A DNA stretch of 64,000 nucleotides from Ariolimax columbianus. Lineage: Eukaryota; Mollusca; Gastropoda; Stylommatophora; Arionidae. The translations under genes were made by a program, and so were the position numbers. The stretch's first letter is position 1. Each line of letters starts with the position of its first letter. The notes under the pieces are model-generated. The model had not been told where the DNA came from. It worked only from the letters and a program-made list of their open reading frames with translations, and made no database searches. Location: assembly GCA_036924085.1 (NCBI GenBank), contig JAVGWX010000013.1, positions 55,870,336 to 55,934,335 on the forward strand. The letters run 5' to 3'. This document shows positions 1-15,100 of this stretch, piece by piece.

Positions 1-71
1 TATTCAAAATTACAAAAATAGACCAGAGCACAAATTATTTGCATTGAAAATATAGATATCACTCTGATTAC

Positions 72-170
72 CCTGGTTCATTTAACGATGTGTCACCCTC
101 ATGTTTGAAGAGTGTCTGCCATGTCATACCATCTTTGGACATCTGAAACTCCCAGTTACGCAGGGCTGAT
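72..170 (-). CDS. hectd1: hectd1 exon [15 protein letters not shown] block
   Basis: 99 bp: one base completes a Lys codon, then [32 protein letters not shown] and two bases of Gly. It is the last exon inside the window; the next lies to the left of base 1. Acceptor TCTGGTAG; donor GTAATC. Confidence 0.95.
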
Positions 171-3100
171 CTACCAGAATACAAATCAAACCATTATAAA
201 TTATGCTTAGCTGCACTTCACAACTTGTTTTACAAAGCACACCGATAGTGTCATCCTCTAAGGGAGGATTTATACAGGTTAATAAAATGTATAAGTGTGA
301 TCCTATAAGAAAGATTTATACAGACTAATAAAATATTTTATGTCTTCCCATGATGTCAAACCATGTCCAGCTTACATGCATCTTTGAACCTCAGCTGTGG
401 TCGGCCGACTGTTCTTTTGTCATCTGCCAACTGTCCACAGAGAATATCCCTGGGAATTCAGCCATCTTACAAAAGGTGAACATGGTCAAGCAATCGTAAG
501 GGGATGGCGTGGGCTAATGACATGGCTCACAATCCGAAGGTGCTGGGTTCTATCCCCATCACATCACCAGCCGTTAACCCGGGGAAGCAAACCGTTACAA
601 AATGCAAGAGGAAACAGGCCCTTACATAAAATGCATGCTGAAGTCGAATGCACTGGGCTGACAGGTGCAAAATAAAAACCACAGTGCAACGGACACCACC
701 TTGTGAAATAGCGAAATAAGGCGAACACAAAAAAAAAGGGAAAAAAAAGCAATTGTAATCTTCGCAGCCTAAGGAGAGAGTACATTCATGGGAGACCAGT
801 GCGAGAGCGCACCTTTGCGTTTGTCAGCCTGTCCCTTCATGCAATTCAAGAATGGATCACATATGTCATAGATTGAAGGTGCTTTCATTTGACATAAGTT
901 GTTCATGTTTCGTTACCATATAGGAGTGTGCTAATAACATATGCATTGTAAACTATGGCCTTACGGTTTAATTATAGGTATCTTGTTTTTCCAAAAGCAG
1001 CAGCTTTGTCAATGCAAATTAGAATTTCAGGCATAGAGAGAGCTTGTCGCCAATTAGGGACCCAAGTGCAAGAATTGGTGGAGAGCTGCCAAGTTTCTGT
1101 CCCAGCAGGTAGAAAGGTACCTAGACTTATCTATTTATTTAAAAAGTTATTTTCCCATCACAAGCGAGGATGGCGACTTACACCATCAGACAGTTTTTGT
1201 CTTGATGATGTAACTTGCGCTGTATTTGGATTAAAGTAAGGAAGAACTGCGCTGGTCACCAACCTCACTCTCTATTCCTGAACTACATTGGGCCATTTGA
1301 AAGACATAAGTCAAGATGACTGGAAGTAATTCAGGATGAAGGCACTCTGGTCCCTTTGAATACAGAGGTCATTTAAAATCTATGGGGCTCGAACCCATGT
1401 CATTTCCATTCATCGTTTTGAGATTAACTTGAATGGTGGCTGGACAGCAAATAAAAATACAATAACAATGTTACATACTTTCCATATCCCCGGGCATGTC
1501 TTAGAGTATAGCTTGATGGTATCAGCCACACACCAAGATCAATAGCAAACCAAGCCTTCCTGTTCAAATAAATTCAATAAACACAGGCAATTATAAATTT
1601 TATATTTAGCTTTCTTATAGTGTTACAGAGTTTCTCTAATTTACTCCCACAAAAATCAAGCAAGAACAAGTTAAATGAGTCAAGGTTACACAATGATCTC
1701 AACATTCTACATGGATTCCTGATAAATATTCTTGAGGTCTGATAATAAAATGATAAATGAAAGAAGAATATTGTTACAAATATTTCTTAAAAGGTGTCAG
1801 GGATGAAGATGCTGAGCAGTGCCTGGATAACAGGCTGCAACAGAGCAGACTAAGTAGAACGGATCGAAGAGCGAAGGCTAAACATGCTGAGATGTGTCGA
1901 ACCGAAATGCGCAAATATCGTAGGTAAGTTGTAAACTACGACAACTCATTCCATTCTCCTGGCACCACCCTGCTACTTGCAAAATCCTTTCCAGGGCTTG
2001 GTAGCGGGAATGAGAGAACGAACTAAGAAGAAGATAAAGTCGTCATCTGTTATGTATTTTAAAATATTTAGGACAATCCAGAATGTCTTGCGTAAATGTG
2101 TTTGTTAACCTTTAGTACGCCATCTTTTTTTCATTGCAAAAATTTGACCTAATTAATTAACTTAATTTCTCGCTATGGTAGTCGACTTTCAAAATTTGTA
2201 ACTTTTCTGTTTGTTTGTCAATAAATATGATTTTCTTGTGTGTAGAGACACAATTGAATAACAAACATGTGGGTGTTATTGTTTTTGTTAGTTTCTGAGA
2301 TACAAAAAGATAAAGTTGAAAATTTATTAAAATCTTGGAAAAAATTTGGACTCGACCACTAGGCCTAGTAGCTCCGATAGAAAACCATGGAAACCACAAG
2401 AATGTATCGATACTGTGTTTACAATATCGACACAACTGTTAGTTTCCAATTTAAATATAGTTCTTTCATCTAAACAAACAAAATAAACAGATCTACTCGA
2501 TAAAGATCGTTCCCAACAACCTACTTCACCTTTCGCAAAAAGTTAGCTTGCTCCAAACGGCGTATACAAATTAAAATTGTTCAAAAGCCATTTGTAATCG
2601 AACATACGATACTTTTAGCGGCAAAATATTGTGTGTAGATGGATGATGTATTCAGCATTTTAAAAAATGGCTGTCGATAGTGTCTCCGTTCCAAAAAACA
2701 AACAAAAATTTACACACACCGTTTTTGTAGGCCGAGTTGGTCCGCTAGCGTGTTACAAGGGCGTGCTAAAGGTTAACACTGGAAATGTCAGGTAGAGATG
2801 ATCAATAATGTCAACTTACTTATCATCATTTGTGTGGCAGTTGAGAGCAGCACTGTCCCTGCTAAGGATGTCTTCCAGTTTGCCATAGGGCAAGCTTCGC
2901 CCTTCAGATGAAGTCACAACAACTAGACCATACTGTCCTGGATTTACCCACTCACTTGATGTCCTACAAATATATACAAATCATCATAACAGTGTAACAG
3001 GACATAATACTGGTTCTTCTTCTTCTTCATACGCTGTCAGACGTCAACTTGAATTTGTTCGAAGAAAGCAGCGGTCATCCTGAGGCTGTCGACACTGCCA

Positions 3101-6100
3101 TAGAGCTTGTCTAGTGTTGCCACTGGTGATGGTCACATGTGCTTTCTCTGGTCCTCATACGTCGGGTAATTTTGCAGCAGATGTTCAGCGGTCATTTTCC
3201 CTGTGCCACACGAGCATTCGTCAGTGCCACCTATCTTCAGTTTATTGAATAGATGGTACCTCAGTCTGTTGTGGCCTGTACGGAGTCTGAAGACAACGAC
3301 CTGCTCTCTTCTGTTCAGATGGTAGTAGGCATTTTTTATGTAGCCAGTGTGTTCTGTTTTCCATTTGGCCATGTATCTGGCCATAATAAGCCTTTTGGAC
3401 TCTTCGTAGATCACACTAGAATTTGGTTGTGGTAGTCTTGCACTTTCTTTTGCCAGTCTGTCTGCCTCCTTGTTGCCTTGGATGTTACAGTGGGATGGAA
3501 CCCACTGTACCACTACTCTTTTTGGTGCGGACTGCTAGCATAGTTGACAGAGTACTGCTTTTAAATCATTAATAATACTGGTTCAAAATGAATATGTTGT
3601 GTGTGGTGTGAGAATAAAAATACTATTGTGATGCTGCTAAGAAACAACTTCTTCTGCGTTCGTTCTCAATCTCCTGCTACCAAGCCCTGAACAGGATTTT
3701 GCAAGTAGCAGGATGTAGTCCGGAGAACGGAATTAGTTGTGTCACTAATTTACAGTTTAACTGCAATATTTGCACCTTTCGGTTTGACACATCCGTCTTC
3801 GGCAGCTAAGAAACAACTAATGTGTTAGTTACATACTGAAGTCGGATGCACTAGGCCGTCAGGAGCAAAGTAAAAACCACAGTGCAACGCACACTGACTT
3901 GGGGATTAGAGAAATAAGCCGAACGTCAAAACAAACAAAAATATGTTAGTTAAAACGTATGTTTTGATAGCCAGATAAATCACTTCTAATAATCAAAGTG
4001 CCAGGATAATAATAATGTTCGCTTAGGTGTCAAAGGCCCGTTGTGACGATCGACCACTACAATGTCCAACTAGTGAGGATTGTTCATGCGTAGTGTTTTG
4101 ACCTAAATCCCTACAGACTCCCCAGGTGTAGCACAGTACTCAGCAGCCTTGGGATGAGGGTCGCGACGAGTGTGTGTTGAACTATGTTTGTGTCCCTATT
4201 TCTTCGTTTTCCGCCACCGTGGCCTCTCGATTGTGTCCATTTCAGGTCAGCATGACACTTGCTGTGCTGAGAATACGAGGTTGGGTGACGTATGGTGTAA
4301 CCTCCAGCGGAAGGGGACAGGAGGTAGGCATCTTCAGTTCATGTAGGAAAACCCTTGAGTAGTTATAACCTGGGCTGAATTCTGTGGTGCAGTCAAGCGG
4401 AACGTTCAACGCCATATTGGACTGTTTTCTCACGGTTTAAGTCAAGCACAGCTGCAGCAAGATGCAGCATAACAGGATAACCGAACGAAAGCAAATGAAT
4501 TCCACAGCAGAATAAAGTCCTTGATACCACCTGGTGAAGGAGTTGTGAATTTTAATCCGAACAGGAACTAGCAAACTTCAGAAATGGACACAAACACCGA
4601 AGCCCAGAGAGAGTCGAGAGTACAGTCAGTTGTTTTTTCTCTATAATGGCTTAGAGAATCCCATATTTCCATAAATTGGCATTCCTGGGTGTCAGACATA
4701 TTTGTGTATTGTGTGCTAACTACTGCCAAAAAATTGAATGATGTGTTAGTTTACAGAACAGAGCAACTTATTTCAAGAGTGGTTTCCTTCACAAGTTATG
4801 GGCATATGTGACAAAGAATATTGTTTACCGACAAATGGTAACATGTGCGCTTTAAATTTGTCGACATCACTGTGTCACACATTTCTTTATGAACTGTTTC
4901 ATGATCTAGATTATACTTACATACAGGACTTTTTGCAAGTATATAAAATAATCATTTCTGAAACTCCCAGTCCCACAATCTCAATTAATTGAATAAAAAT
5001 ATAGGTTTACAGAAAACATACCTTCCATTAGTTCCAATCCAGTAAAGCAGTCCATTTTCATCAAAATCATTTTGATGTGTAAATGTAATTGTGGCCCCAG
5101 GTTCTTTGAGCTTTTTCACAAAATTAAATGTCTGTCTATCAAAATCATACCACTGCTTTGCAACCTATAAATGAGAACATGATGCAGTTCAGTTAATATG
5201 AAATGGAGGTTTCTTCTTCTTCTTCTTCGTACGCAGTCAGACAGTAACCATTATTTTTTCGAAAAAAGCGGCGGTCATCCTGAGGCTGTCGCCACTGCCA
5301 TAGAGCTTGTCTTGCAGTTCCACTGGTGATGGCCACATCTGCTCTCTCTGATCCTCGTATGTCGGGCAGTTCTGCAGCAGATGCTCAGCGGTCATTTTGC
5401 CAGTACCGCACGGGCATTCGTCGGTACCACCTATCTTCAATTTATTGAATAGGTGGTACCTCAGTCTATTGTGGCCAGTGCGAAGTCTGAAGACAACGAC
5501 CTGCTCTCTTCGGTTCAACTGGTAATAGGCATCGTTTTTGGTGTAACCAGTATGTTCGGTTTCCCATTTGGTCATGTACCTGGCTTTGATAAGCCGTTTT
5601 GACTCTTCGTACGTCATATTAGTATCTGTTTGTGGTAGTCTTGCACCTTCTTTTGCCAGTCTGTCTGCCTCCTCATTGCCTTGGATGTTGCAGTGTGATG
5701 GGACCCACTGTACCACCACCCTTTTTGGTGCTGACTGCTGGCACAGTTTGCAGAGTGCAGCTCTTAAGTCATTAAGCTCAGTGTTTTTCTGGCTTTTTAG
5801 CGCTGTGACTACGGCGAGAGGTTTGATATCTGATTATTACTTTGCTTCCACAGATACCACTTATTCTTCTGCGTTCGTTCTCAATCTCCCGCTAACAAGC
5901 CCTGAACAGGGCTTTGCAAGTAGCAGGATGTAGTCCGAAGAATGGAAAGCGTTGTGTTGCTAGTTTACAGCTTGACTGTGATATTTGCACGTTTTGGTCC
6001 GACACATCCGTCTTCAGCAGCTCGGACACCACTAATATCATTGTTCACACCACACAAAGGTCATTTAAAATGACACTGATGTGATATTATATCAGAAATA

Positions 6101-9100
6101 CTTGTATGTCTGTCAATCCAGAGAGTCTGATATGATTGTCTAAACATGGAACAACTACACTCTACTAGGCAGACTGTAAATGTAACAGACAATGGAAAAA
6201 AAATTGTACAGATGGTGCTTGAGGAAATAAAGCACTTAGTTGCAAGATGTTTGGTCCACAACTGAAAAAGGTACAATAACAAGAAGAGTTGTTTAGACGT
6301 AGGTGAAATATTTATCAGAAATACATTACGATTGTCATTGATCTCTTCTTTCTTAGTAAGTACTGTTTTACTTAAGTAGAAAGTCACAAGAACATGTGAG
6401 ATGTACAGGGGCACAATAAATGTCCTTTACAAGCCTTTTTCCAATATATGTCAACCAGGAGGTGTTAAAATACTGATCATTTCAAATTTTACAGAGAAAC
6501 CTATTTCTTTGAATATCTTGGCAAGTTTTCTCTTCTCTTACTCGTCTCTCTTTTTCAGATCTTCATCCCTACACTCAGTCAGGATGAACTCAGAGGAGAG
6601 GGCACAACATTTTGAGTGGACTATTCAATCCAAATCTATTATCTAGTGTACATTTTTGCAAGAGTTGCAGCAACTGAAAACTGGCAGACTTCTTTACCAA
6701 GCTGGCCTACGCCAGTATTTCTACAACTTATAATTGACTTTTTACAATTGGACAAAAGTTGTGATGATAATTGTGGACACCTTGCATCACAACATAAATG
6801 AATGCTGAGCTACATAATCTCTCCGATTTGAAATGAGATTTGATTCTATAGTTTTTCATACCATTTTCAGTAGGTAACGCTCCAAGTCTGCAACTGTAGT
6901 GAGAGGCTCCACTTTCAAGCATCGATCTGTGCGGTCAATAAGAGTGTTTTCTCCTTGGGCCTTTTCCAGCCTAAGACGCAATCTTCTTGTTAGAATCTGA
7001 TGAAAATTACAAATTATTATGATGACATTACACAATCTGGCAAGACAAACGGTTAGCTATATGCATTAAGATCAGATTAATGCACACATTAGTCCTGTCA
7101 ATATTACTCTACGCTTGTGAGACATGGGCAATTACAGCTGACCTGCAGCTGAGGATACTGGCTTTGGAGATGAGATGAGACTTCTAAACGTCACATACAA
7201 AGTCCGAGTTACAAATTGAAATATGAGAAAAACATTTTTACAGCAGTAGGGCCTTTTCATGACCTCTTGGCAATGGTCAAAACATGGAAACTTGCTTGGT
7301 ACGGCCACATATCCAGATCAAGCGGTCTTGCAAATACCGAAAGCTGCAATGCGGACAGCGAAGAGGTCGTCCCAAAAAGAGATGGGAATACAATATAAAA
7401 GAGTGGACCAATCTCCAACCAGAGGAGGCACAGGCAGCAGCCGCTGACAGAGATGGGTGGCATGGCATTGTGTGGGTGGCTTCATGTGTGCCTCAGCGAC
7501 CTTACCGGATACTGGATGACTTGACTCTTGAATGATGACTGATCAATGTGATTTTGCACTCAATGTCCATTGTAAAACATACCTAAGCTTGCAATCATCT
7601 ATCAAAAATCTAAGTAAAAATAAGTGACAAATAAGTCATAACATATCCTTTTTCTAGTCCTGTTTACACCATGTCATCTATTTGATTCCATGGACTTTTC
7701 CATATATTTCCTTCTATTCTGGATGATTCACATATTTGTTATAATATAGTTTTTGTGATCACAAAAGTCCATTAACTTTTGTTCTCTTTCATTCCTAGTG
7801 CCAAGCCCATTCTTTTCAACTATGTCCTACTCTGAGCCCTTTCCAACAATCATCTCTATAATGAGTCTTTAAAACGCATATGATTATGAAAAAGGTTGTT
7901 CAGAATTGTAATGGGGGTGTCAGTTATTTGTATTACAGCAAATGTAATAAAATTTGCTGATGACCAAGCCATAGTGGGAGCATTGGTAGTGGTCTTGAGA
8001 AGGCTTCTTGAAACAATTAACAGCACAGCCAAAGAGTTTAGTATGAAAATAAATACAAGGAAGACAAAGACTATGGTAATAGTCAAAGCAACATAGGCAA
8101 ACAAATCTAAGCATCAATGGAGAAATAATCGAATAAGTACAGAAGTTCACATATTAAGGGCAAGCCATCACAGAAGATGCTTGTATGACAATATAAGAAA
8201 TAAAGATGAGATTGCAATGGTAAAAAAGGCATTCAAGGAAAAACAGAAATCGCTAACCACAAAGAATATCAAGATCAAACTAAAGAACATAATAATCACT
8301 ACTCACGTATGGCCAATTGCACTATTTGGGGATGAAAATACAGAAATGCCAAGAACAGAATGTTTCTATCTATACAATGTTTGTGGACCTCACTAAGGCC
8401 CTTAACCCATTCAATCCCAGCTGATCAGAAAAACTCACTACTGAATTCCCATGGCAAGGAGAATAACTCTGCAAAAACAATTTTAAATCTATTTGTGTGA
8501 TTCAAACTCCAGTTTACAGATAAATGGAAGACGTACTCTTCTGTGTACATGTTTTTTGTGAGTGTCATGTATGTTGGATGCAAAAAATTAAACAATTGAA
8601 GAAAAAAAAGTGTCAATATAAAATGTCTGTTTCACTCTTGTCAATTTTGCTCTTAAATGTTCAAGCAAAAAGCAATCTCCCTTTGCTCCCTTGGTTCATT
8701 GCAATTAGTACATCTTTCCTATTCTTGTCCAATGTTTGACTTTCCAATGTACACCTCAAAGTTATAGAGGTATCTAGTATGAGGATCTGCAGCACACCAA
8801 ATTGTAATTCCTCAAGGATCATTATTCCCTAAAAATCTGATGCATTGGTTTGCTCTGCCAAGTGCTCAAAAAAGGTCTGAAGTAGAAATGATGAAAGTGA
8901 AAGGTAATCAAAACCAGAGTAATCTGGATCTATGTCATCTGCATGACCTGATCCCTCACTAAATCCTTCAATAATCATATTACACCGTTGCTTTGACCAT
9001 TCTCTATCACCACTAGGGCCTGCCTGTGGGGCGGGTCACTTTGTCACCGTCTTCTACCGATAATTCGTCATCACTACCGAGGCCAGTGTCGCTACTTTCA

Positions 9101-12100
9101 TCTTCTAAGGAACTTATTCCTCATCAACGTCCGATTCGTTCTCATTCTCTTCAACTCCATCAACAAATTCGCAACCACTATCGTCTGACTCATAAGTATC
9201 TTCAGTCCGCACCGAGTTTTGAAGAAAATTGAAGGTCATTTAAAAAAAATCACGGCTCGAACACCATACGTGATAGAAACGATCTGTAAACTGCAATGGG
9301 AGCCGCCATTACTGGTGGTCATGTGAAGGCTAATTTTAGCATGTCTATTCACAGGTAAAAGGTAAAAAAAAATTATTTAAATCAGTATATCCATGGAGGC
9401 CGTCGCCGACCGGGCTGGGAGCGAGTCGATAGCGGCCGTCGCCAGCTGGTCTGGGATTGAATGGGTTAATACAGTCAATCGTAACGGTCTGTGGAGAGTT
9501 ATGGCAAAGTTTGGGTCCCTGGCAACATTCGTTGAAATTGTATAACAATTTCTTTATGGCTTGCGTGTCAGAGTTATTGATCAAGGACACTACTCTGCCC
9601 CATTTAGTGTCACTAACGGTGTGAAGCAAGAATGTGTGCTGGCCGCAGCTCTTTTCAGTACAATGTTTACTGCCATGCTGTGGAATGCTTACATCGATTG
9701 CAACACTGGGCTTCACTACCGCACTGAGCACAGGCAAAACAACCTAAGTTAGTTGGACATAAAGAAGATCTAATGGCATTCATTATCCTCAAGGAGGACA
9801 AAGGCAAATATTGAAAATGATACAAAAACGAAGATTATGTCGGCTAGGACACAATATGCAACACAATATTCTACTAGAGAGGATACTGAAAGTCTAAATC
9901 CAGGGGGAAATGAAAAAGTAGGCGACTGATCTATATTTGTATCTCAGACATGCAGAGATACCAACGTAAAGAACCCATCCTGAAATGGAGATACCTGCAG
10001 AGAATAGGGTCAATGGAGAGACATGCTCAGACAACCTTACAACCAGTCTTAGGACTGATCAACCAAATGATAGGGTCAATGGATAGACAGTCTCAGACAA
10101 CCTTACAACCAGTCTCAGGACTGATCACCCAGATGATGCAGACAATAGGTTGTTTATATCCATACTGGTTACTGTAAACATTTACAATATCTCAACTTGT
10201 ATCAATCTACATTACAAGATATACTTTGGTATCCAATTCTGAAAAGGAAATATTTCCCAAGCATGTTATTTTTAACTGGTCTCATGTAATTTTTAGGTGA
10301 AACAAAAATAAATCAGGCAATATTGTAGCTAAACACATTCAACATATGTTGACAAATGAAATATGACTATTCATGTAGTAAAAGTCATTAAGTAAAAGAA
10401 AGATTCTCAGAACACAAACACGGTTTTGTTAGTTAAGAATCACAGCTACATAAATCTAATGTTACAGCAGCACCTGCAGCCCATATCCAGATCCAGGCAA
10501 ATCATATGAATATACTGGCAGCTTCTCAATAGCTTCAAGTGCTGAGATGAGTTTTCTAGTCATCTGCACAGCCGGGGTGACGCCTCTGTCAAAATGAAAT
10601 GCATTTGTTATATCTGCTATGATTAAAATAAATATGATATGAATATATAAAATTGTTGAGCTCCCAAGTGCTTGGAGGCTTTCTATATATGATAGTGACA
10701 AGACTGTCATTTTAAACAATACAAATATAGTGCCAATGAAAGCTTGATATGAAATAAAGAAACGTGATAACTTAGCAACATTTCTCTGCCGGAGACGGAT
10801 GTGTCGGACCGAAAGGTGCAAATATCTCAGTCAAACTGTAAACTAGCGACAAAACTCATTTCGTTCTCCAGACTACATCCTGCTACTTACAAAGCGCTGT
10901 TCAGGGCTTGGTAGTGGGAGATTGAGAGCAAACGCAGACGAAGAAAAACAAGCAACATTTCTAACTATTTAAATAAATGCTGTTTTGTTATCTAAAGAGA
11001 TTTGTATTAATGTAAACTTCTTTATGCAATCGCTAGTACTTAACCTGTTAAATAATGGCCGATATTTTACAATGTTAAAACAAATTGAAAAATTGAAAAG
11101 GATGTTAATCATACAACTTTGAGAGAAAAAAAAAAAAAAGCGGGCCGTGTATAGCAGCGGTATAAAATTTACAAGATCATTACACTCAATGATTTTATTC
11201 GCTTATCGATTTCATTCACTTTCTGTTGGACAGCGTGGGCTAGTGATAAGCGACACGGCTCACAATCCGAAGGTGCTGGGTTTATACCCCAATCACAGCA
11301 CCAGTCGTTACCCCAGGGAAGCAAACCCTTAGTAAATGCAGGAGTAAGCAGACCCTTACATAAAATGCATGCAGAATCATGCAGAAGTCGGATGCACTGG
11401 GCTGACAGGAGCAAAATAAAAACACAGTGCAATGCACACCGCCTTGGGGAATAGAGATTTAAGGCGATTTTGTGTTGAAAGATTCACAGACTCATTAACA
11501 CCTAAAAAAAAACATTGCTGTGTAAAATGTTCAGTGTATAAAAATTCAATTCTGAAAATGAGAAACCAAATTCACATCTTAATAATAGTTTTCAAAATAA
11601 CATTTACATGAATAGGTTTTCTTAGTGTCAAATTTGACTACTGTCAGATTCAAGCCATCATCAATTTCTAAATCTTCAACTACATGGCTCTTACCAAATT
11701 GACTATCCTTGCTAACAAATTTATGAAAACAATTGTTGTGCAAGCAATGGATTTTCATGACAACAATCGACAGATTAAGTCATATGTTAAGTACCAAGAG
11801 ATGAGCAGTCTATTTTCTTTCATCAATCATCTATATACAAAAACATCCCTTCTTAGAGCGTGTCTAGTCTTGCATCTGTTTATTTAGCACATTCCCCACA
11901 AACTTAATTATATCATGCAAGCTATATTACAGAATGATTGAACATATTATGTACAATATTATCATAATGTATAGTGGGGGCAGTGTGGCCAAGAGGTTAA
12001 CAGCATGATGCTCCATATCAAAAGCACAGAAGAGAAAAATTAGCACATGTGAAATGAAATGTCTAAGAAAAGCAATTAGTATCACAGTAGAGACCAAATG

Positions 12101-15100
12101 GGATATGACATTATAAATATGGTGAGAACTATTCCTTGTGCTGAATACATATCAGTACAGAAAAATGATAATGACATGATAAATGCTTGCTTACAATACA
12201 AGAAGATATGGCTAACAGGTCACATGGCAGTTGGATACATGACAACAGAAATTGTACAACAACACAGACTTACAACAACCAACACAACACTTGGCCCAAG
12301 AAAGGCAGCTTTAAGCTCGCCACAACACTTAACAGCAAAAAAGCACAAATAAAAGAACTTCACAAAAATCAAATGATCAGATCATTGTATGCCATTCAAA
12401 TAATCTGGTGCAACCAATACTTGAAAAAAACAATAAGCTGACACATCACTAAAATATTAGAAGGTCTGGTTCGGGAACAGTCATATACATTTGTCATGAG
12501 AAACAACATTTTAATTGTTTAATCACATGTATTGTTTGTCCATCATTTCCGAAGAGGACCACATTGTCATCTATCAATCCTGGAGTGGGTTCATAGGTGG
12601 CTGATCAAACCGATCTGAGCCTGAAATCGTCTGTCACACTGAGGGCAGAGAAACACTGTCTGACCGTCAGACGGAGGCAACTCGTCTCTTGCTTTTCGTG
12701 GCATCTAGTCTAATTGCAGCTTCCTTGATTCCATGTGTGTCATGCCAGAGGCTATGTTACTACGCCAGATAGAGCAATCAGCAGTAATGTTCTCCAAATT
12801 ATCAGGGTCAATGTCGCAGTTCTTCAGTGAGGCTTTCAGAGTGTCTTTGTAGCATTTTATGTGGCCACCTTGAGTTCGCTTCCCTGACTCAAGCTTGCCT
12901 TAGAAGTTTCTTTGGAAGCTACTCATCTGACATGTGGACAACATGGCTAGTCCATCTAAGTTGCGATTTGCAAGAGTTGTGTGGATGCTTGTCATGCCAG
13001 CTGGCAAAAGAATTCTACATCTGTGATTCCATCTTGCCATTTTATGTTCAGCGTTTCCTTAGGCAGCCCAGATGAAAGTGGTCAAGCTTCTTCGTACACA
13101 GTCCAGGTTTCACAGACGTACAGAAGAGTTGGTAGGACGACTGCCGCATAAACCTTCAATTTGGTTGTAAGCCCAATTCCTCTCCAGTTCCAACTGAGGA
13201 TCTTAGTTTTCCAAGTGCTACACATGGTTTTGTCATTCTGGAGTTTACTTCATCATCAATATGGACTGCTCTGGAGGGCTTAACCACACACCTATCGGCA
13301 GGGCAGGGCATGGAAGTGTGTGTAAAAATAATGACATCAGAAAGTCAACTTGGCTTTGGAGAGTTGCACTAAAAGGGTGGCCCCCAATAAGTTGATAACA
13401 ATTAGCGTTTCATAGTGTTCAGTATGAAAAAGTGTGTTGAAAATCATGGGAATGGCAGCTCTAAAAGGATAACAGAACAGGTAGTTGAAATTGTGTTCAA
13501 TGATTTGAAGCCGTCTAATTAGATTTAGATGATTGTTCTGAAAGTGATGCAACAATGGAATCGGTTGATCATTGAGTGATGAAATGTGTGAACCAGGTTA
13601 TATATCAAGGTAGATCTGGTCCTAGTCCAGGGATCAGGCTTTGATATTGCGGGAATGTTCTACAAAATGTATTGAGTAACTTTGGTTCAGTGTATATCTC
13701 CTGCAGGTATATTCTGACCTACTTCTATAGTATTCACAACTTTAGAGATGATAAGATCAGTCAATTTATTATAATTAAAACTGATCTCATAGTTTTGTCA
13801 CAAAGTAACTAGTTCAGCTTACATGTCTTTTAGTGTGTTTTTTTTGTTTGTTGAAGAACCCTAAGGAAATGGGTTTTTTTTATTTGGTCAAGAGCTGAGG
13901 AATGGGTTTTTTTTTGTTGGAGAACCCTAAGGAATGGGGTTTTTTATTTGGTCAGGAGCTGAGGAATGGGTTTTTTGTTGTTGAAGAACCCTAAGGAACG
14001 GGGTTTGTTATTTGGTCAGGAGCTGAGGAATGGGTTTTTTTTTTGTTGAAGAACCCTGAGGAATGGGTTTTTTTTTGTTGAAGAACCCTAAGGAATGGGG
14101 TTTTTTATTTGGTCAGGAGCTGAGGAATGGGTTTTTTTTTGTTGAAGAACCCTAAGGAATGGGTTTTTTTATTTGGTCAGGAGCTGAGGAATCGGTTTTT
14201 TGTTGTTGAAGAACCCTAAGGAATTGGGTTTTTTTTTGTTGAAGAACCCTAAGGAATGGGTTTTTTTATTTGGTCAGGAGCTGAGGAATGGGTTTTTTTT
14301 GTTGAAGAACCCTAAGGAATGGGGTTTTTTATTTGGTCAGGAGCTGAGGAATGGGTTTTTTTTGTTGAAGAACCCTGATGAATGGGTTTTTTATTTGGTC
14401 AGCAGCTGAGGAATGGGTTTTTTTTTGTTGAAGAACCCTAAGGAATGGTTTTTTTTATTTGGTCAGGAGCTGAGGAATGGGTTTTTTTTGTTGAAGAACC
14501 CTGAGGAATGGGTTTTTTTTATTTGGTCAGGAGCTGAGGAATGGGTTTTTTTTTGTTGAAGAACCCTAAGGAATGGGTTTTTTTTTTGTTGAAGAACCCT
14601 AAGGAATGGGGTTTTTTATTTGGTCAGCAGCTGAGGAATGGGTTTTTTTTTGTTGAAGAACCCTGAGGAATGGGATTTTTTATTTGGTCAGGAGCTGAGG
14701 AATGGTTTTTTTTTTGTTGAAGAACCCTGACGAATGGGGTTTTTTTTGTTGAAGAACCCTAAGGAATGGCTTTTTTTATTTGGTCAGGAGCTGAGGAATG
14801 GGGTTTTTTGGCAAGGGTTCAAAGAATATTTTATAGGCACATACTACAAAAACAAAAATTATTTTAAATTTTAAAACCGATTTTTAAAAAAAATTAAAAA
14901 ATGATCAGCTTTCAGACAATGTGCATCCCTTTTTATTTGATCGTAAAGCATGCTCATAATAAATAGAGCTAAGCAATAAGTTGATACGAGTGTTATGCAA
15001 AGCTATTTGAATAGAGTCAAGCCACAAATTCTACACAGATAAAAGCCATGCAAAGGTTACAAGTTATTGCCTTACCCATCCTCTGTCAGGCTAACGAGAA

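Noticed and set aside
955..1239. 94-codon plus-strand gene
   Set aside because: No recognised similarity, no neighbouring exon signals, and it lies antisense within a hectd1 intron.
11226..11300. tRNA gene
   Set aside because: The A and B boxes are SINE-like; the cloverleaf is not complete and the same sequence with a common body occurs at three places.
14200..14409. LLKNPKE repeat peptide frame
   Set aside because: Chance frame through the 31-bp G/T-rich array; variable T-run lengths break it everywhere else.
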